Shown: in pieces, positions 26,166 through 34,339 of the stretch | Position numbering within the stretch: the stretch's first letter is position 1 | Layout of the letters: each line of letters opens with the position of its first letter | Origin: Gryllotalpicola daejeonensis | GTDB taxonomy: Bacteria; Actinomycetota; Actinomycetes; Actinomycetales; Microbacteriaceae | DNA: 64,000 nt | Assembly (NCBI RefSeq): GCF_039538145.1 | Contig: NZ_BAABBV010000002.1 | Span: 682,001-746,000, forward strand | Reading direction: 5' to 3' | The notes under the pieces: model-generated | Seen by the model: only the letters and a program-made list of their open reading frames with translations | Database searches by the model: none | What the model was told of the DNA's origin: nothing | Made by a program: the position numbers and the translations under genes

Positions 26166-27115
26166 CACAGGCTTGCTCCTACGATGCGCTTGGATACGAA
26201 GTTGGCTGCGCCGACGAGCACCAGGCCGATGACGGCCTCGAACATGCCCGCGGCGGCGGCGTAGCTGAAGCTGCCCGACACGATTCCGTAGCGGTACAGG
26301 TAGGTCGAGATGACATCGGCCGTCGAGTACAGCGTGGGGTTGTAGATGAGCAGGATCTTCTCGAACCCGACGCTCATGAAGCTGCCGATGTTGATGATGA
26401 GCAGGGTGACGACCGTGGGCGCGATGCCGGGCAGCGTCACGTGCCACACCTGCTGCCAGCGATTCGCTCCGTCGATGCGCGCAGCCTCGTAGAGGCTCTC
26501 ATCGACCTGAGTCAGCGCCGCCAGGTAGAGGATCGTGCCCCAACCCATGGTCTGCCAGATCTCGCTGCCGACGTAGATCGCGGGGAACCACCCCGGCTGC
26601 GTCATGAAGTCGACCGGGTGGATGCCCACCTGCGAGAGCAGATGGTTGATCGCGCCGGTGAGCGAGGTCATCTGCAGGATCATTCCGGCGACGATCACGA
26701 TCGAGAGGAAGTGCGGCAGGTAGGTCGTCGTCTGCACGAAGCGCTTGAACCCGGCCGAACGCAACTCGTTGAGCAGCAGCGCGAGCACGATGGGCACCGG
26801 GAACCCGAAGATCAGCGCGAGACCGCCGAGCACGACCGTGTTCCGGAACGCACCCCAGAAGACGGGATCGCTCAGCACCTGCTGGAAGTTCTGGAAGCCC
26901 ACCCAGTACTCGCCGAAGATGTTGCCGCCCGGCATGTACTGGCGGAAGGCGATCACGTTTCCGGCCATCGGCAGGTACCGGAAGATGATGAAGTAGGCCA
27001 CCGGCAGGACCAGCAGCGAATACAGCTGCCAGTTGCGGTACCACGGGCGGCGGCGCACCTTCTGAGTGCGCCCGACCGCCGCGGCCGCGGTGGCACGGGG
27101 CGTCATCGTCGACAT
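26162..27115 (-). CDS. ABC transporter permease, LplB type
   Basis: 317-residue permease that begins the leftward importer operon. LplB hallmarks are FRYLPMAGNVIAF, LLLNELRS.GFKRFVQTTTYLPHFLS, a GWGTILYLAAL segment and the EAA loop ESLYEAARIDGANRW. ATG 27115 is chosen over earlier Mets because AGAGGG lies about 10 bases upstream. The region before it carries several LacI-type palindromes. Confidence 0.9.
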   Translation of the reverse strand: MSTMTPRATAAAAVGRTQKVRRRPWYRNWQLYSLLVLPVAYFIIFRYLPMAGNVIAFRQYMPGGNIFGEYWVGFQNFQQVLSDPVFWGAFRNTVVLGGLALIFGFPVPIVLALLLNELRSAGFKRFVQTTTYLPHFLSIVIVAGMILQMTSLTGAINHLLSQVGIHPVDFMTQPGWFPAIYVGSEIWQTMGWGTILYLAALTQVDESLYEAARIDGANRWQQVWHVTLPGIAPTVVTLLIINIGSFMSVGFEKILLIYNPTLYSTADVISTYLYRYGIVSGSFSYAAAAGMFEAVIGLVLVGAANFVSKRIVGASLW

Positions 27116-27205
27116 CCGCGTCGTCCCTCTCGCTCGGCGACGCGGCGGTGATCGGTCCACCGCGTCGTGGGTCTGCGCTGCCGCCGAAAGCCCGCAATCG
27201 AACTG

Positions 27206-27218
27206 CGAAAGGCTTTCG
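27206..27218. promoter_or_regulatory. CGAAAG-G-CTTTCG palindrome before the LplB operon
   Basis: A perfect inverted repeat with 6-bp arms and a one-base centre, 91 bp upstream of the LplB start. The same arms, in opposite order, recur before the PmoA-like gene at 28430-28448, pointing to the LacI regulator encoded between them. Confidence 0.6.
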
Positions 27219-27245
27219 GGGAGCGATCGAAAGCGAAGCTAACGG

Positions 27246-27288
27246 ACAAGCGCTTTCCGCGTCAAGTCCTCTGGGTAAGCGTTTCCCA
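27246..27288. promoter_or_regulatory. LacI-type operator cluster further upstream of the LplB operon
   Basis: Two classical LacI-like sites lie here: CAAGCGCTTTCC (27248-27259) and the 17-bp TGGGTAAGCGTTTCCCA (27272-27288), an imperfect palindrome centred on C27280. They differ from the CGAAAG palindromes, so a second regulator, either the LacI at 21702 or a global one, may act at the same promoter. Confidence 0.5.
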
Positions 27289-27333
27289 GAAAGTGGCCGT
27301 TCGCGACCTCGGGAACTGAGTGCTCGCGCGCGG

Positions 27334-28347
27334 TCAGGAGCTGAGCGAGATCGCGCTGCGGCGCTCGATCATCGTCGTCGCGAGCTCGAGGTGTCGCGCC
27401 ACGCGGGCCTCGGGGTTCGCGGCCAACTCATGGACGAGGCGCATCGCCTCTGCCGCCATGTCGGCAAGCGGCTGGTGCACCGTGGTGAGCGCGGGCGACA
27501 GGTATCGCGAGAGCACGGTGTCATCGAAGCCGATGACCGACAGCTCACTGGGGATGCGGATGTCGCGCTCGCGCGCGGCCTCGTACAGGCCGGCGGCCTG
27601 CTGGTCGGAGCTCGCGATGATCGCGGTCGGCCGCTCGGGCAGATCGAGCAGCTTCGTCGCCGCCGCGTGGCCGCCCGTGACGCGGAACTCCGCCTCCGTG
27701 ACGAGCCGAGGGTCGAAGGCGACTCCGTTGCGTCGCAGTGCCGAGGCGTAGCCCTCGAGCCGCTGCACCGCGGCCGGCACATTGCTGGGCCCCGCGATCA
27801 ATCCGATGCGGGTGTGCCCGAGCTCGAGAAGCCGCTCTGTGGCTGCGAACGAGCCCGCCCAGTTGGTCGCGCCGACGGTCGCGAAGCGGTCGGGGACGTC
27901 GCCGCTCGGGTCGATCACGACGACCGGCGCCTTGAGCTCCTGAAGGGCGCGCAGCTGCTCCGCGCCGAGAGTCGGAAGAGCGGCGATCACGCCGTCGGAG
28001 TGTCGCGCCGCGACCGCGTCGAGCCAGCTGCGCAGGTCGAAGCCGGGGTTCACCGACGAGGTCACGACGACGGCCGAGCCCCGGTGCGCCGCCGCCGCTT
28101 CTGCGCCGCGGACGATCTCGAGCGCCCAGGGCGAGTCGACCCCCTCGATGATCAGGTCGATCACGCCGGCGAGGTCGTTGCCCTGCAGGCGCTTGGCCGT
28201 GTACCCGGTGTCCTGCAGCGCCTGCTGCACCTTGGCCCGCGTCGCCTCCGACACGTCCGCGCGCCCGTTGAGCACCTTGGAGACGGTCGGAACCGACACT
28301 CCTGCCGCCTTGGCGACGTCGGCCAGGGTTCCTCGCGATGCCGCCAT
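27334..28347 (-). CDS. LacI-family transcriptional regulator
   Basis: 337 residues: helix-turn-helix GTLADVAKAAGVSVPTVSKVL (about 6-26) and a sensor domain ending IGFDDTVLSR...LTTVHQPL. AGAGGA precedes ATG 28347. It sits between the leftward LplB operon and the rightward PmoA-like operon, with matching CTTTCG/CGAAAG palindromes in both flanking gaps, so it very likely controls both halves of the locus and itself. Confidence 0.9.
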   Translation of the reverse strand: MAASRGTLADVAKAAGVSVPTVSKVLNGRADVSEATRAKVQQALQDTGYTAKRLQGNDLAGVIDLIIEGVDSPWALEIVRGAEAAAAHRGSAVVVTSSVNPGFDLRSWLDAVAARHSDGVIAALPTLGAEQLRALQELKAPVVVIDPSGDVPDRFATVGATNWAGSFAATERLLELGHTRIGLIAGPSNVPAAVQRLEGYASALRRNGVAFDPRLVTEAEFRVTGGHAAATKLLDLPERPTAIIASSDQQAAGLYEAARERDIRIPSELSVIGFDDTVLSRYLSPALTTVHQPLADMAAEAMRLVHELAANPEARVARHLELATTMIERRSAISLSS

Positions 28348-28429
28348 CGGGTTCCTCTCAAGATGTCTTCGCCTTGACGCGATTGTGGCGATCCGAATAG
28401 GCTCGCTTGTCGATCAAGGGTATCGAAAA

Positions 28430-28448
28430 ACTTTCGGTTTTCGAAAGT
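28430..28448. promoter_or_regulatory. ACTTTCG-gtttt-CGAAAGT operator before the PmoA-like operon
   Basis: A perfect 7-bp inverted repeat with a 5-bp spacer, 44 bp upstream of the PmoA-like start and 83 bp upstream of the divergent LacI start. An extra CGAAAAA half-site at 28424-28430 overlaps its left edge. It matches the arms of the palindrome at 27206-27218. Confidence 0.65.
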
Positions 28449-28492
28449 CCCGATGGCAACAAAATCAACGAGGATTCAGAGGATTTCCGTCC

Positions 28493-29470
28493 ATGGCCAG
28501 CCAACCCAGCCCACTCTCGCTGCTCCACGACGTCGGTTCCGAGGTCGCGGTGCGCGCGGGCGTCGAGCTGTTCCGCTACGTGTACCGCCCGACCGAAGTG
28601 CAGTACGAGTCGCCGCGCCCGTACCTTCACCCGATCCGGACGCGCTCCGGCAAGCTCGTGACGGTCTTCCGCCCGCACGACCACGTGTGGCACAAGGGCA
28701 TCGCGCTGTCGCTGCCGAACGTCGGCCCCCACAACTTCTGGGGCGGCGTGACCTACACGCGAGCCACCGGCTACGCGAACCTGGACAACAACGGCTCCAT
28801 GGAGCACGCAGAGCTGCTTGAGGCATCCGTCGACGAGTCATCGGCCACGTTCTCGCATCGCCTCACCTGGGTGAGCGAGCCCAAGTCGGGCGAGAACGCA
28901 GGCGCCCCGGTCGTCGATGAGGTCCGCACGATCCGCGCCGTCGTCGGCACGCGTGAGGATGCGTGGACACTCACGTGGTCGAGCACGATCACCAACGTCT
29001 CGGGCGCTGCGCTGCACATCGGCTCGCCCACCACCGAGGGCCGCGACAACGCCGGCTACGGCGGCCTGTCCTGGCGCGGGCCCCGCTCGTTCACGGGCGG
29101 TTACATGGTCGGCGCAGACGGCACAGAGGGCGAGGAGCTGCGCGGCACCCAGAGCCTGTGGGCCGGCTTCAGCGGCAAGCACGACGAGATCGATGCAGAG
29201 TCGACCGTCGTCTTCATCGACGGCACCTACGGCGGCGACCTGCCCACCAAGTGGTTCGCCCGCTCCGAGCCGTTCGCCTGCCTCAACCCCGCTCCGTTCT
29301 TCGACGAGGTGCGCACGCTCGAGCAGGGCGAGAGCCTGACCCTCGACTACGCCGTCGTCATCGCCGACGGCGGAAGCGACGCCGCTCGCATGGCCGAGCT
29401 GGCGCAGACCGGCGTGCAGGTGCTCGCCGACGCGGGCGTCAGCGTCCCGGCAGAGGCGGTGGCGCAATGA
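28493..29470 (+). CDS. PmoA-like protein (DUF6807 family)
   Basis: 325-residue beta-rich protein. Typical elements are RPYLHPIRT (about 43-51), VTVFRPHDHVWHKGIALSLPNVG, HIGSPTTEGRDNAGYGGLSWRGPRSF and EPFACLNPAPFFDE. This family is annotated as PmoA only by old synteny with methane monooxygenase genes; its members usually sit in sugar loci and their reaction is unknown. The strings of His, Glu and aromatic residues suggest a carbohydrate-active beta-sandwich. AGAGGA precedes ATG 28493, and its stop overlaps the dehydrogenase start (ATGA). No signal peptide, so cytoplasmic. Confidence 0.82.
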   Translation: MASQPSPLSLLHDVGSEVAVRAGVELFRYVYRPTEVQYESPRPYLHPIRTRSGKLVTVFRPHDHVWHKGIALSLPNVGPHNFWGGVTYTRATGYANLDNNGSMEHAELLEASVDESSATFSHRLTWVSEPKSGENAGAPVVDEVRTIRAVVGTREDAWTLTWSSTITNVSGAALHIGSPTTEGRDNAGYGGLSWRGPRSFTGGYMVGADGTEGEELRGTQSLWAGFSGKHDEIDAESTVVFIDGTYGGDLPTKWFARSEPFACLNPAPFFDEVRTLEQGESLTLDYAVVIADGGSDAARMAELAQTGVQVLADAGVSVPAEAVAQ

Positions 29471-30585
29471 GCGACTCCACCACCGGCCGCCCCGTCCGTA
29501 TCGGCATTGTCGGCACCGGCGGCATCGCCCGTATCCACGCCGACAACATCGCCAAGCTCGCGGGCCGCGCCGCGATCGTCGGCGCGGTCGACGTCGACCC
29601 CGACCGCCTCGCCGGCTTCCAGGCCGAGTTCGGTGTCGAGGCCGGCTACGCGAGCCTCGAAGAGCTGCTCGAGCACGGCAAGCCCGACATCGTGCACCTG
29701 TGCACGCCGCCGGGGTTGCACAAGGAGCAGGCTCTCATCGCCCTCGCGGCGGGCGTCGACGTGCTCTCCGAGAAGCCGCCGGCCCTGTCGCTCGCCGAGA
29801 TCGACGAGCTGGCCGCCGCCGAGCGCGCCTCCGGTGCCCACTTCGCGACCGTCTCACAGCACCGCTTCGGCGGCCGGGCCACCTGGTTGCGCGAGCGCCT
29901 GGCCGACGGGAAGCTCGGACGGCCGATGGTCGCCGTGTGCAACACGCTCTGGTACCGGCCCGACTCCTACTTCGACGTGCCGTGGCGCGGCAACTGGGAC
30001 ATAGAGGGCGGCGGCCCGACCATGGGCCACGGCATCCACCAGATCGACACCATGCTGTCGATCCTGGGCCCCTGGGCCGAGGTCGTCGCCGTCTCGGCGC
30101 GGCAGGCCCGCCCGGTCGCCACCGAGGACCTGTCGACCGCGATCGTCACGTTCGAGAACGGCACCGTGGCGACCGTGGTGAACAGCCTGCTGTCGCCCCG
30201 CGAGACCAGCTACCTGCGCTTCGACTTCGAGTTCGCGACCGTCGAGCTCGAGCACCTCTACGGCTACGGCGATGACAACTGGAAGATCACCGCGGCGCCG
30301 GGGCACGAGGCAGAGGTCGAGGCACTGTGGGCCGAGGGCCCGCACGGCAACTCCGGCCACGCGGCGCAGTTCGCCGCCGTCATCGACGCGCGCGAGCAGG
30401 GGCTTCCCCTGCCGGTCGAGACGACGTCTGCGCGTCGCACGCTCGAGCTGATCGCCGGCATCTATGCGTCGTCGTTCACGGGCGTTCGCGTCGCGAGCGG
30501 CGACATCGATACGGATTCCCCGTTCTATTCGAGCATGGAGGGCAGTGGCGCTCCCTGGCGCGAGGCCCTCGCGGTCGCAGAATGA
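29467..30585 (+). CDS. Gfo/Idh/MocA-family sugar dehydrogenase
   Basis: 372 residues. GIVGTGGIARIHA (about 13-25) is the Rossmann loop, and LSEKPPALS (about 100-108) contains the catalytic Lys of the EKP motif. MGHGIHQIDTM (about 188-198) gives the conserved His-containing helix. Translationally coupled on both sides by ATGA overlaps to the PmoA-like and cupin genes, so all three should act on one substrate, with this enzyme as the oxidation step. Confidence 0.9.
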   Translation: MSDSTTGRPVRIGIVGTGGIARIHADNIAKLAGRAAIVGAVDVDPDRLAGFQAEFGVEAGYASLEELLEHGKPDIVHLCTPPGLHKEQALIALAAGVDVLSEKPPALSLAEIDELAAAERASGAHFATVSQHRFGGRATWLRERLADGKLGRPMVAVCNTLWYRPDSYFDVPWRGNWDIEGGGPTMGHGIHQIDTMLSILGPWAEVVAVSARQARPVATEDLSTAIVTFENGTVATVVNSLLSPRETSYLRFDFEFATVELEHLYGYGDDNWKITAAPGHEAEVEALWAEGPHGNSGHAAQFAAVIDAREQGLPLPVETTSARRTLELIAGIYASSFTGVRVASGDIDTDSPFYSSMEGSGAPWREALAVAE

Positions 30586-31379
30586 GTGAGGCTTTCGGGA
30601 TGGGAGAACCCGGGGATGAGGCTTCGGCCTCGGAGGCGCCGGGGGCCGCTGCGGCGGCCCTCGCGCGCGGCCTTCCCGGTGGCATTGCCGTCTCGCGGCT
30701 GAGGGTCTACGACTGGCCGACGAGCGACGGGCGCATGGGTGGCTCGCCGCACCTGCACACCACCTCGACAGAGGGCTACGTGGTGCTGGCAGGGTCGGGC
30801 GAGCTTGAGAGCCTGAGCTCGCGCGGCCTGGAGACCACGCCGCTGCATCCGGGCGCCGTCGTGTGGTTCACGCCTGGAACGGTGCACCGGCTCATCAACG
30901 GAAGCGGAGATCTCGACATCCTCACGCTCATGTCGAACGCGGGCCTGCCCGAGGCGGGCGACGCGGTGCTGACGTTCCCGGCCGAGGTGCTCGGGGATCC
31001 CGAGCGCTATGCCGCCGCCGCCGCTCTGCCGCAGACCGACGACCAGGCCGAGCTCGAGCGCGCGGCGCGCGCCCGGCGCGACCTCGCACTCGAGGGCTGG
31101 GCCGAGCTGCGCGCGCAGGCGCAGGCTGATCTCGACGCAGCACTGAGCGCGCTCTACACAGCGGCAGCCCGCCTGGTCGCCCCCAAGACCGCGCGCTGGC
31201 AGGCTATCTGGCGCGGCGGCCCTGCCGCGCAGAGCGAGGCCACCGGCAGTGCGCTCGCATCGCTGGCCGCAGCCGGCACCGAGAGCCTGTACGGCAGCGG
31301 CGTCGGAACCCTCGCGCCGCTCAGCGGCCCCGAGCGCTGGGGCATGTGCGGCCGCCTGACGGTGTGGCCGCTCGTCTGA
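30582..31379 (+). CDS. Cupin-domain protein with C-terminal extension
   Basis: 265 residues. The cupin metal motif is intact: HLHTTSTEGYVVLAG matches HxH(x)4E(x)6G, and a second motif GAVVWFTPGTVHRLIN supplies the last His. About 110 mostly helical residues, rich in Ala and Leu, follow the cupin fold. It could be a sugar isomerase/epimerase or a metal-dependent binding protein. ATG 30582 overlaps the dehydrogenase stop by 4 bp. Confidence 0.75.
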   Translation: MSEAFGMGEPGDEASASEAPGAAAAALARGLPGGIAVSRLRVYDWPTSDGRMGGSPHLHTTSTEGYVVLAGSGELESLSSRGLETTPLHPGAVVWFTPGTVHRLINGSGDLDILTLMSNAGLPEAGDAVLTFPAEVLGDPERYAAAAALPQTDDQAELERAARARRDLALEGWAELRAQAQADLDAALSALYTAAARLVAPKTARWQAIWRGGPAAQSEATGSALASLAAAGTESLYGSGVGTLAPLSGPERWGMCGRLTVWPLV

Positions 31380-31452
31380 TCTGCTGATCCGTCATCTGCC
31401 CGAGGCGCCCGACTCGATCGCTCGAACCCCGACCATTCGTCACAAGGAACCG

Positions 31453-32973
31453 ATGTCTCTGCCCCACCTCGTGTCATCCGGCACGGCGACGCTGCTCATG
31501 GTCGACGACGCGCCATTCCTCATCCGCGGCGGCGAACTCGGCAACTCGAGCGCCGAGCGCTCGTACCTCGAGCCGTTCTGGCCGAAGCTCGAGGCACTCG
31601 GGCTCAACACCGTCGTCGCGCCGGTGTACTGGGACGTCGTCGAACCGGCCGAGGGCTGCTTCGACTGGACGACGCTCGACGAGCTGCTCGCCGACGCCCG
31701 CGCGCACGGCATGCGACTCGTGCTGCTGTGGTTCGGCAGCTGGAAGAACAGCATGTCGTCGTATGTGCCGGCCTGGGTCAAGACCGACACCGAGCGCTTC
31801 CCGCGGGCACGCACGTCCGGCGGAGCGGCGCTTGAGATCCTGTCCGCCTTCGCCGACGACAACCGCGATGCCGACGCACGGGCGTTCGCCGCGCTCATGC
31901 GCCACCTGCGCGAGGCCGACGACGAACACACCGTGATCATGGTCCAGGTCGAGAACGAGATCGGCATGATGCCCGAAGCGCGCGACCACTGCCCGCAGGC
32001 AGAGGAGGCATTCGGCGGCCAGGTGCCGGCCGAGCTGCTGCCCGTTGGCGCGCAGCCCGGGTCATGGGCCGACGTGTTCGGCGCCTCCCCCGCCACCGAT
32101 GAGCGCTTCCAAGCGTGGGCGTTCGCGCGCTACGTCGAGGTGATCGCCGCAGCCGGAAAAGCCGAGCTGCCGTTGCCGATGTACACCAACGCGGCGCTGA
32201 TCCGCCCAGGGGCCGCCCCCGGGCAGTACCCGAGCGCCGGCCCGCTGCCGCATCTGGCCGAGGTCTGGCGCGCCGGCGCGCCGAGCCTCGACTTCATCGC
32301 GCCGGACATCTATTTCCCGAACTTCGCGGAGTGGGCCGACGCGTACGTCGCCAGCGGCAACCCGCTGTTCGTTCCTGAGGCGCTGCGCAGCGTCGACGCC
32401 GCCGCCAACGCCCTCTATGCCTTCGGCAGGCACGCCGCACTCGGCTTCTCGCCCTTCGGCATCGAGTCGATCTCAGGCGACGCCGAGGATCTGCTCGCCG
32501 GCGCCTTCGATCTCGTCGCCCAGCTCACGCCGCTGATCGCAGCCCATGCGGGCGACGGGTCGATGGCCGGCCTCATTCCCCCGACGGACGACATGCGGGC
32601 ACCGCACCGCGTGCGCCTTGCCGACGTCGTGCTCGAGGCGAGCTATGAGCGGGTCGCCGCTCCGTCACTCGCCGACGGCGTCATCAACGAGTCCGGGGAT
32701 GCCCACGGCAGCAGGCTCCTGCCCGCCGCGGCCATCGTCATCCGCACCTCGGCCGATGAGCTGATCGTCGCGGGCATGGGCGTCACGCTGACGTTCCACT
32801 CACCGGCAGCGGCCGACACCGTCGGCATCCTGTCCTGCGAAGAGGGCCGTTTCGATCCTGAGTGGCGGCACCTGCGCTGGCTGAACGGCGACCAGACCCA
32901 CCAGGGGCGGCATGTTCGCCTCGAGCCGGGCCGGTTCGCCGTGCAGCGGGTTCGCCTCTACCGCTACCGCTGA
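31453..32973 (+). CDS. GH35-like beta-galactosidase (with DUF5597-type C-terminus)
   Basis: 506-residue glycoside hydrolase of clan A. The barrel starts with IRGGELGNSSAER and GLNTVVAPVYWDVVEP; acid/base Glu is in MVQVENEIG (about residue 173) and the nucleophile candidate is the Glu in LFVPEALR (about residue 312). The C-terminal 130 residues form a beta domain as in GH35/DUF5597 proteins. No signal peptide, so it cleaves imported oligosaccharide. AAGGAA precedes ATG 31453. Likely releases a galactose- or glucose-type unit; specificity not readable. Confidence 0.82.
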   Translation: MSLPHLVSSGTATLLMVDDAPFLIRGGELGNSSAERSYLEPFWPKLEALGLNTVVAPVYWDVVEPAEGCFDWTTLDELLADARAHGMRLVLLWFGSWKNSMSSYVPAWVKTDTERFPRARTSGGAALEILSAFADDNRDADARAFAALMRHLREADDEHTVIMVQVENEIGMMPEARDHCPQAEEAFGGQVPAELLPVGAQPGSWADVFGASPATDERFQAWAFARYVEVIAAAGKAELPLPMYTNAALIRPGAAPGQYPSAGPLPHLAEVWRAGAPSLDFIAPDIYFPNFAEWADAYVASGNPLFVPEALRSVDAAANALYAFGRHAALGFSPFGIESISGDAEDLLAGAFDLVAQLTPLIAAHAGDGSMAGLIPPTDDMRAPHRVRLADVVLEASYERVAAPSLADGVINESGDAHGSRLLPAAAIVIRTSADELIVAGMGVTLTFHSPAAADTVGILSCEEGRFDPEWRHLRWLNGDQTHQGRHVRLEPGRFAVQRVRLYRYR

Positions 32974-32988
32974 ACAGGCATCCCCGGT

Positions 32989-33501
32989 CTACTCGACGCC
33001 CGCGCGCTGCGCGAGCCCCTGCACGTACGACGCCTGACCGGCGTGCTGCCAGTCGTCACCGATGATCGAGATCAGCCGGACGCCGAGCGTCACGGGCGGA
33101 TCCCATGACGTGTCGACCACTCGGTCGAGATCCTCGCCGCTGAGCCCGTTCAGGTACGCGACCGTCGCGTCGTGCACGGCGTCGTGGTACCCGAGCAGCA
33201 GCTCGGGCGAGGCGACCACCGACGCGACCTGCTCGCTCGTGTGGCCGTAGCCCGTCGAGTCGCGTGGCAGCGGCAGATCGAAGCGGTCCGCCCACTCGCC
33301 GAGCCACAGCTCATCGGTGCCGGCGACGTCGGCGATCTGTGAATCCTGCCCACGGGTCAGGTGCCAGACCAGCCAGGCAATGGTGTTCGCCTCGGGGTCG
33401 GGGCGGTAGCCGAGCAGCTCAGCGCTCGCCCCCTCGACCACCCGGTGGACGATGCCGCGAATCCGGCCGAAAGCGTCGATCAACAGCTCGCGTTGCTCCA
33501 T
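32989..33501 (-). CDS. DinB-like (DUF664) protein
   Basis: 170-residue four-helix-bundle protein of the DinB/YfiT superfamily. Visible are WLVWHLTRGQDSQI (first metal His, about residue 47), LLGYHDAVHDATVAYL (about 108) and DDWQHAGQASYV (about 150), whose three His residues should bind one metal. Many actinobacterial members are mycothiol- or bacillithiol-dependent transferases. ATG 33501 is chosen over GTG 33510; neither has a good ribosome-binding site. Stand-alone, convergent with the GH35-like gene. Confidence 0.75.
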   Translation of the reverse strand: MEQRELLIDAFGRIRGIVHRVVEGASAELLGYRPDPEANTIAWLVWHLTRGQDSQIADVAGTDELWLGEWADRFDLPLPRDSTGYGHTSEQVASVVASPELLLGYHDAVHDATVAYLNGLSGEDLDRVVDTSWDPPVTLGVRLISIIGDDWQHAGQASYVQGLAQRAGVE

Positions 33502-33529
33502 GCCCACCACGCTAGGCGGGTCGGATGCC

Positions 33530-34273
33530 TCAGGCCAGGGTCGTGGCCAAGAAGTCGTTCACCTTCTGCCAGGCATCCGTCGCCGCCTCTGCGTTGTACG
33601 CGTGGGGGTTGGTGTCGTTGAAGAACGCGTGACCGGTGCCCGGGTAGACCGTCGCCTCGAAATCGACGCCGGCTTCAGACATCCGCTTCTCCACCTCGGG
33701 AAGCCCCGTGATCAGCCGCTCGTCCTGCTCGCCGTAGAACGCGCGCACCGGGCAGGCGAATCCGTCGAACTCGGTGGCCTGCGGCGGCGCGCCATAGAAC
33801 GGGGCGGCGGCGCGCACCCGGTCGTCCGCCGCGGCGAGCGCGAACGAATAGGTGCCGCCGAAGCAGAAGCCGGTCACGGCGACACGGCCGGCGACCTCGG
33901 GCTGCGCCTCGAGCCAGTCGACGACCTGCTTCAGCGCGCTGACGGCCCACGAGCCGTATTCGGGCTGGTTGAGCGGCGCCATCTTCTCGCGCATGGCCGG
34001 CTGGGCGCGGTTGCGCTCCTCCGCATCGGCGCTCTCGCGCAGACGCAGTAGTTCGTTGCCGACCTCGGGTGTGATGCCGACGTGGCTCAAGATGTCCGGC
34101 GCGACGACGAGGTAGCCCTGCGCCGCGAACCGGTCGGCGACGTCCTTGATGTGGTCGACGAGGCCCCAGATCTCCTCGATGACGATGAGACCGCCCTTGA
34201 CCTCGCCCGTCGGGCGCGTGACGTAGCCCGTGAAGCCGTCGAATTCGATCGTGTTGCCCCTTAGTTCACTCAT
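33530..34273 (-). CDS. Dienelactone hydrolase family protein
   Basis: 247-residue alpha/beta hydrolase. The triad is visible: Cys137 in GFCFGG, Asp184 in GEQDERL and His215 in GTGHAF, with Glu34 in VIEEIWG matching the Glu that holds the Cys in true dienelactone hydrolases. It probably hydrolyses lactones or esters in the cytoplasm. ATG 34273 is preferred to an upstream Met at 34321 because the fold starts there and the divergent thiolase leader occupies the gap. Confidence 0.88.
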   Translation of the reverse strand: MSELRGNTIEFDGFTGYVTRPTGEVKGGLIVIEEIWGLVDHIKDVADRFAAQGYLVVAPDILSHVGITPEVGNELLRLRESADAEERNRAQPAMREKMAPLNQPEYGSWAVSALKQVVDWLEAQPEVAGRVAVTGFCFGGTYSFALAAADDRVRAAAPFYGAPPQATEFDGFACPVRAFYGEQDERLITGLPEVEKRMSEAGVDFEATVYPGTGHAFFNDTNPHAYNAEAATDAWQKVNDFLATTLA

Positions 34274-34339
34274 GCGAACTAATTTATGGGCATCCTTGAT
34301 GGTGACAACGACGTCACTCACGCTCCAAAGGAGATCCGG

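Noticed and set aside
28430..28448. Rho-independent terminator
   Set aside because: Short arms, AT-rich, located in a divergent promoter gap and repeated on the other side of the LacI gene, so an operator fits better.
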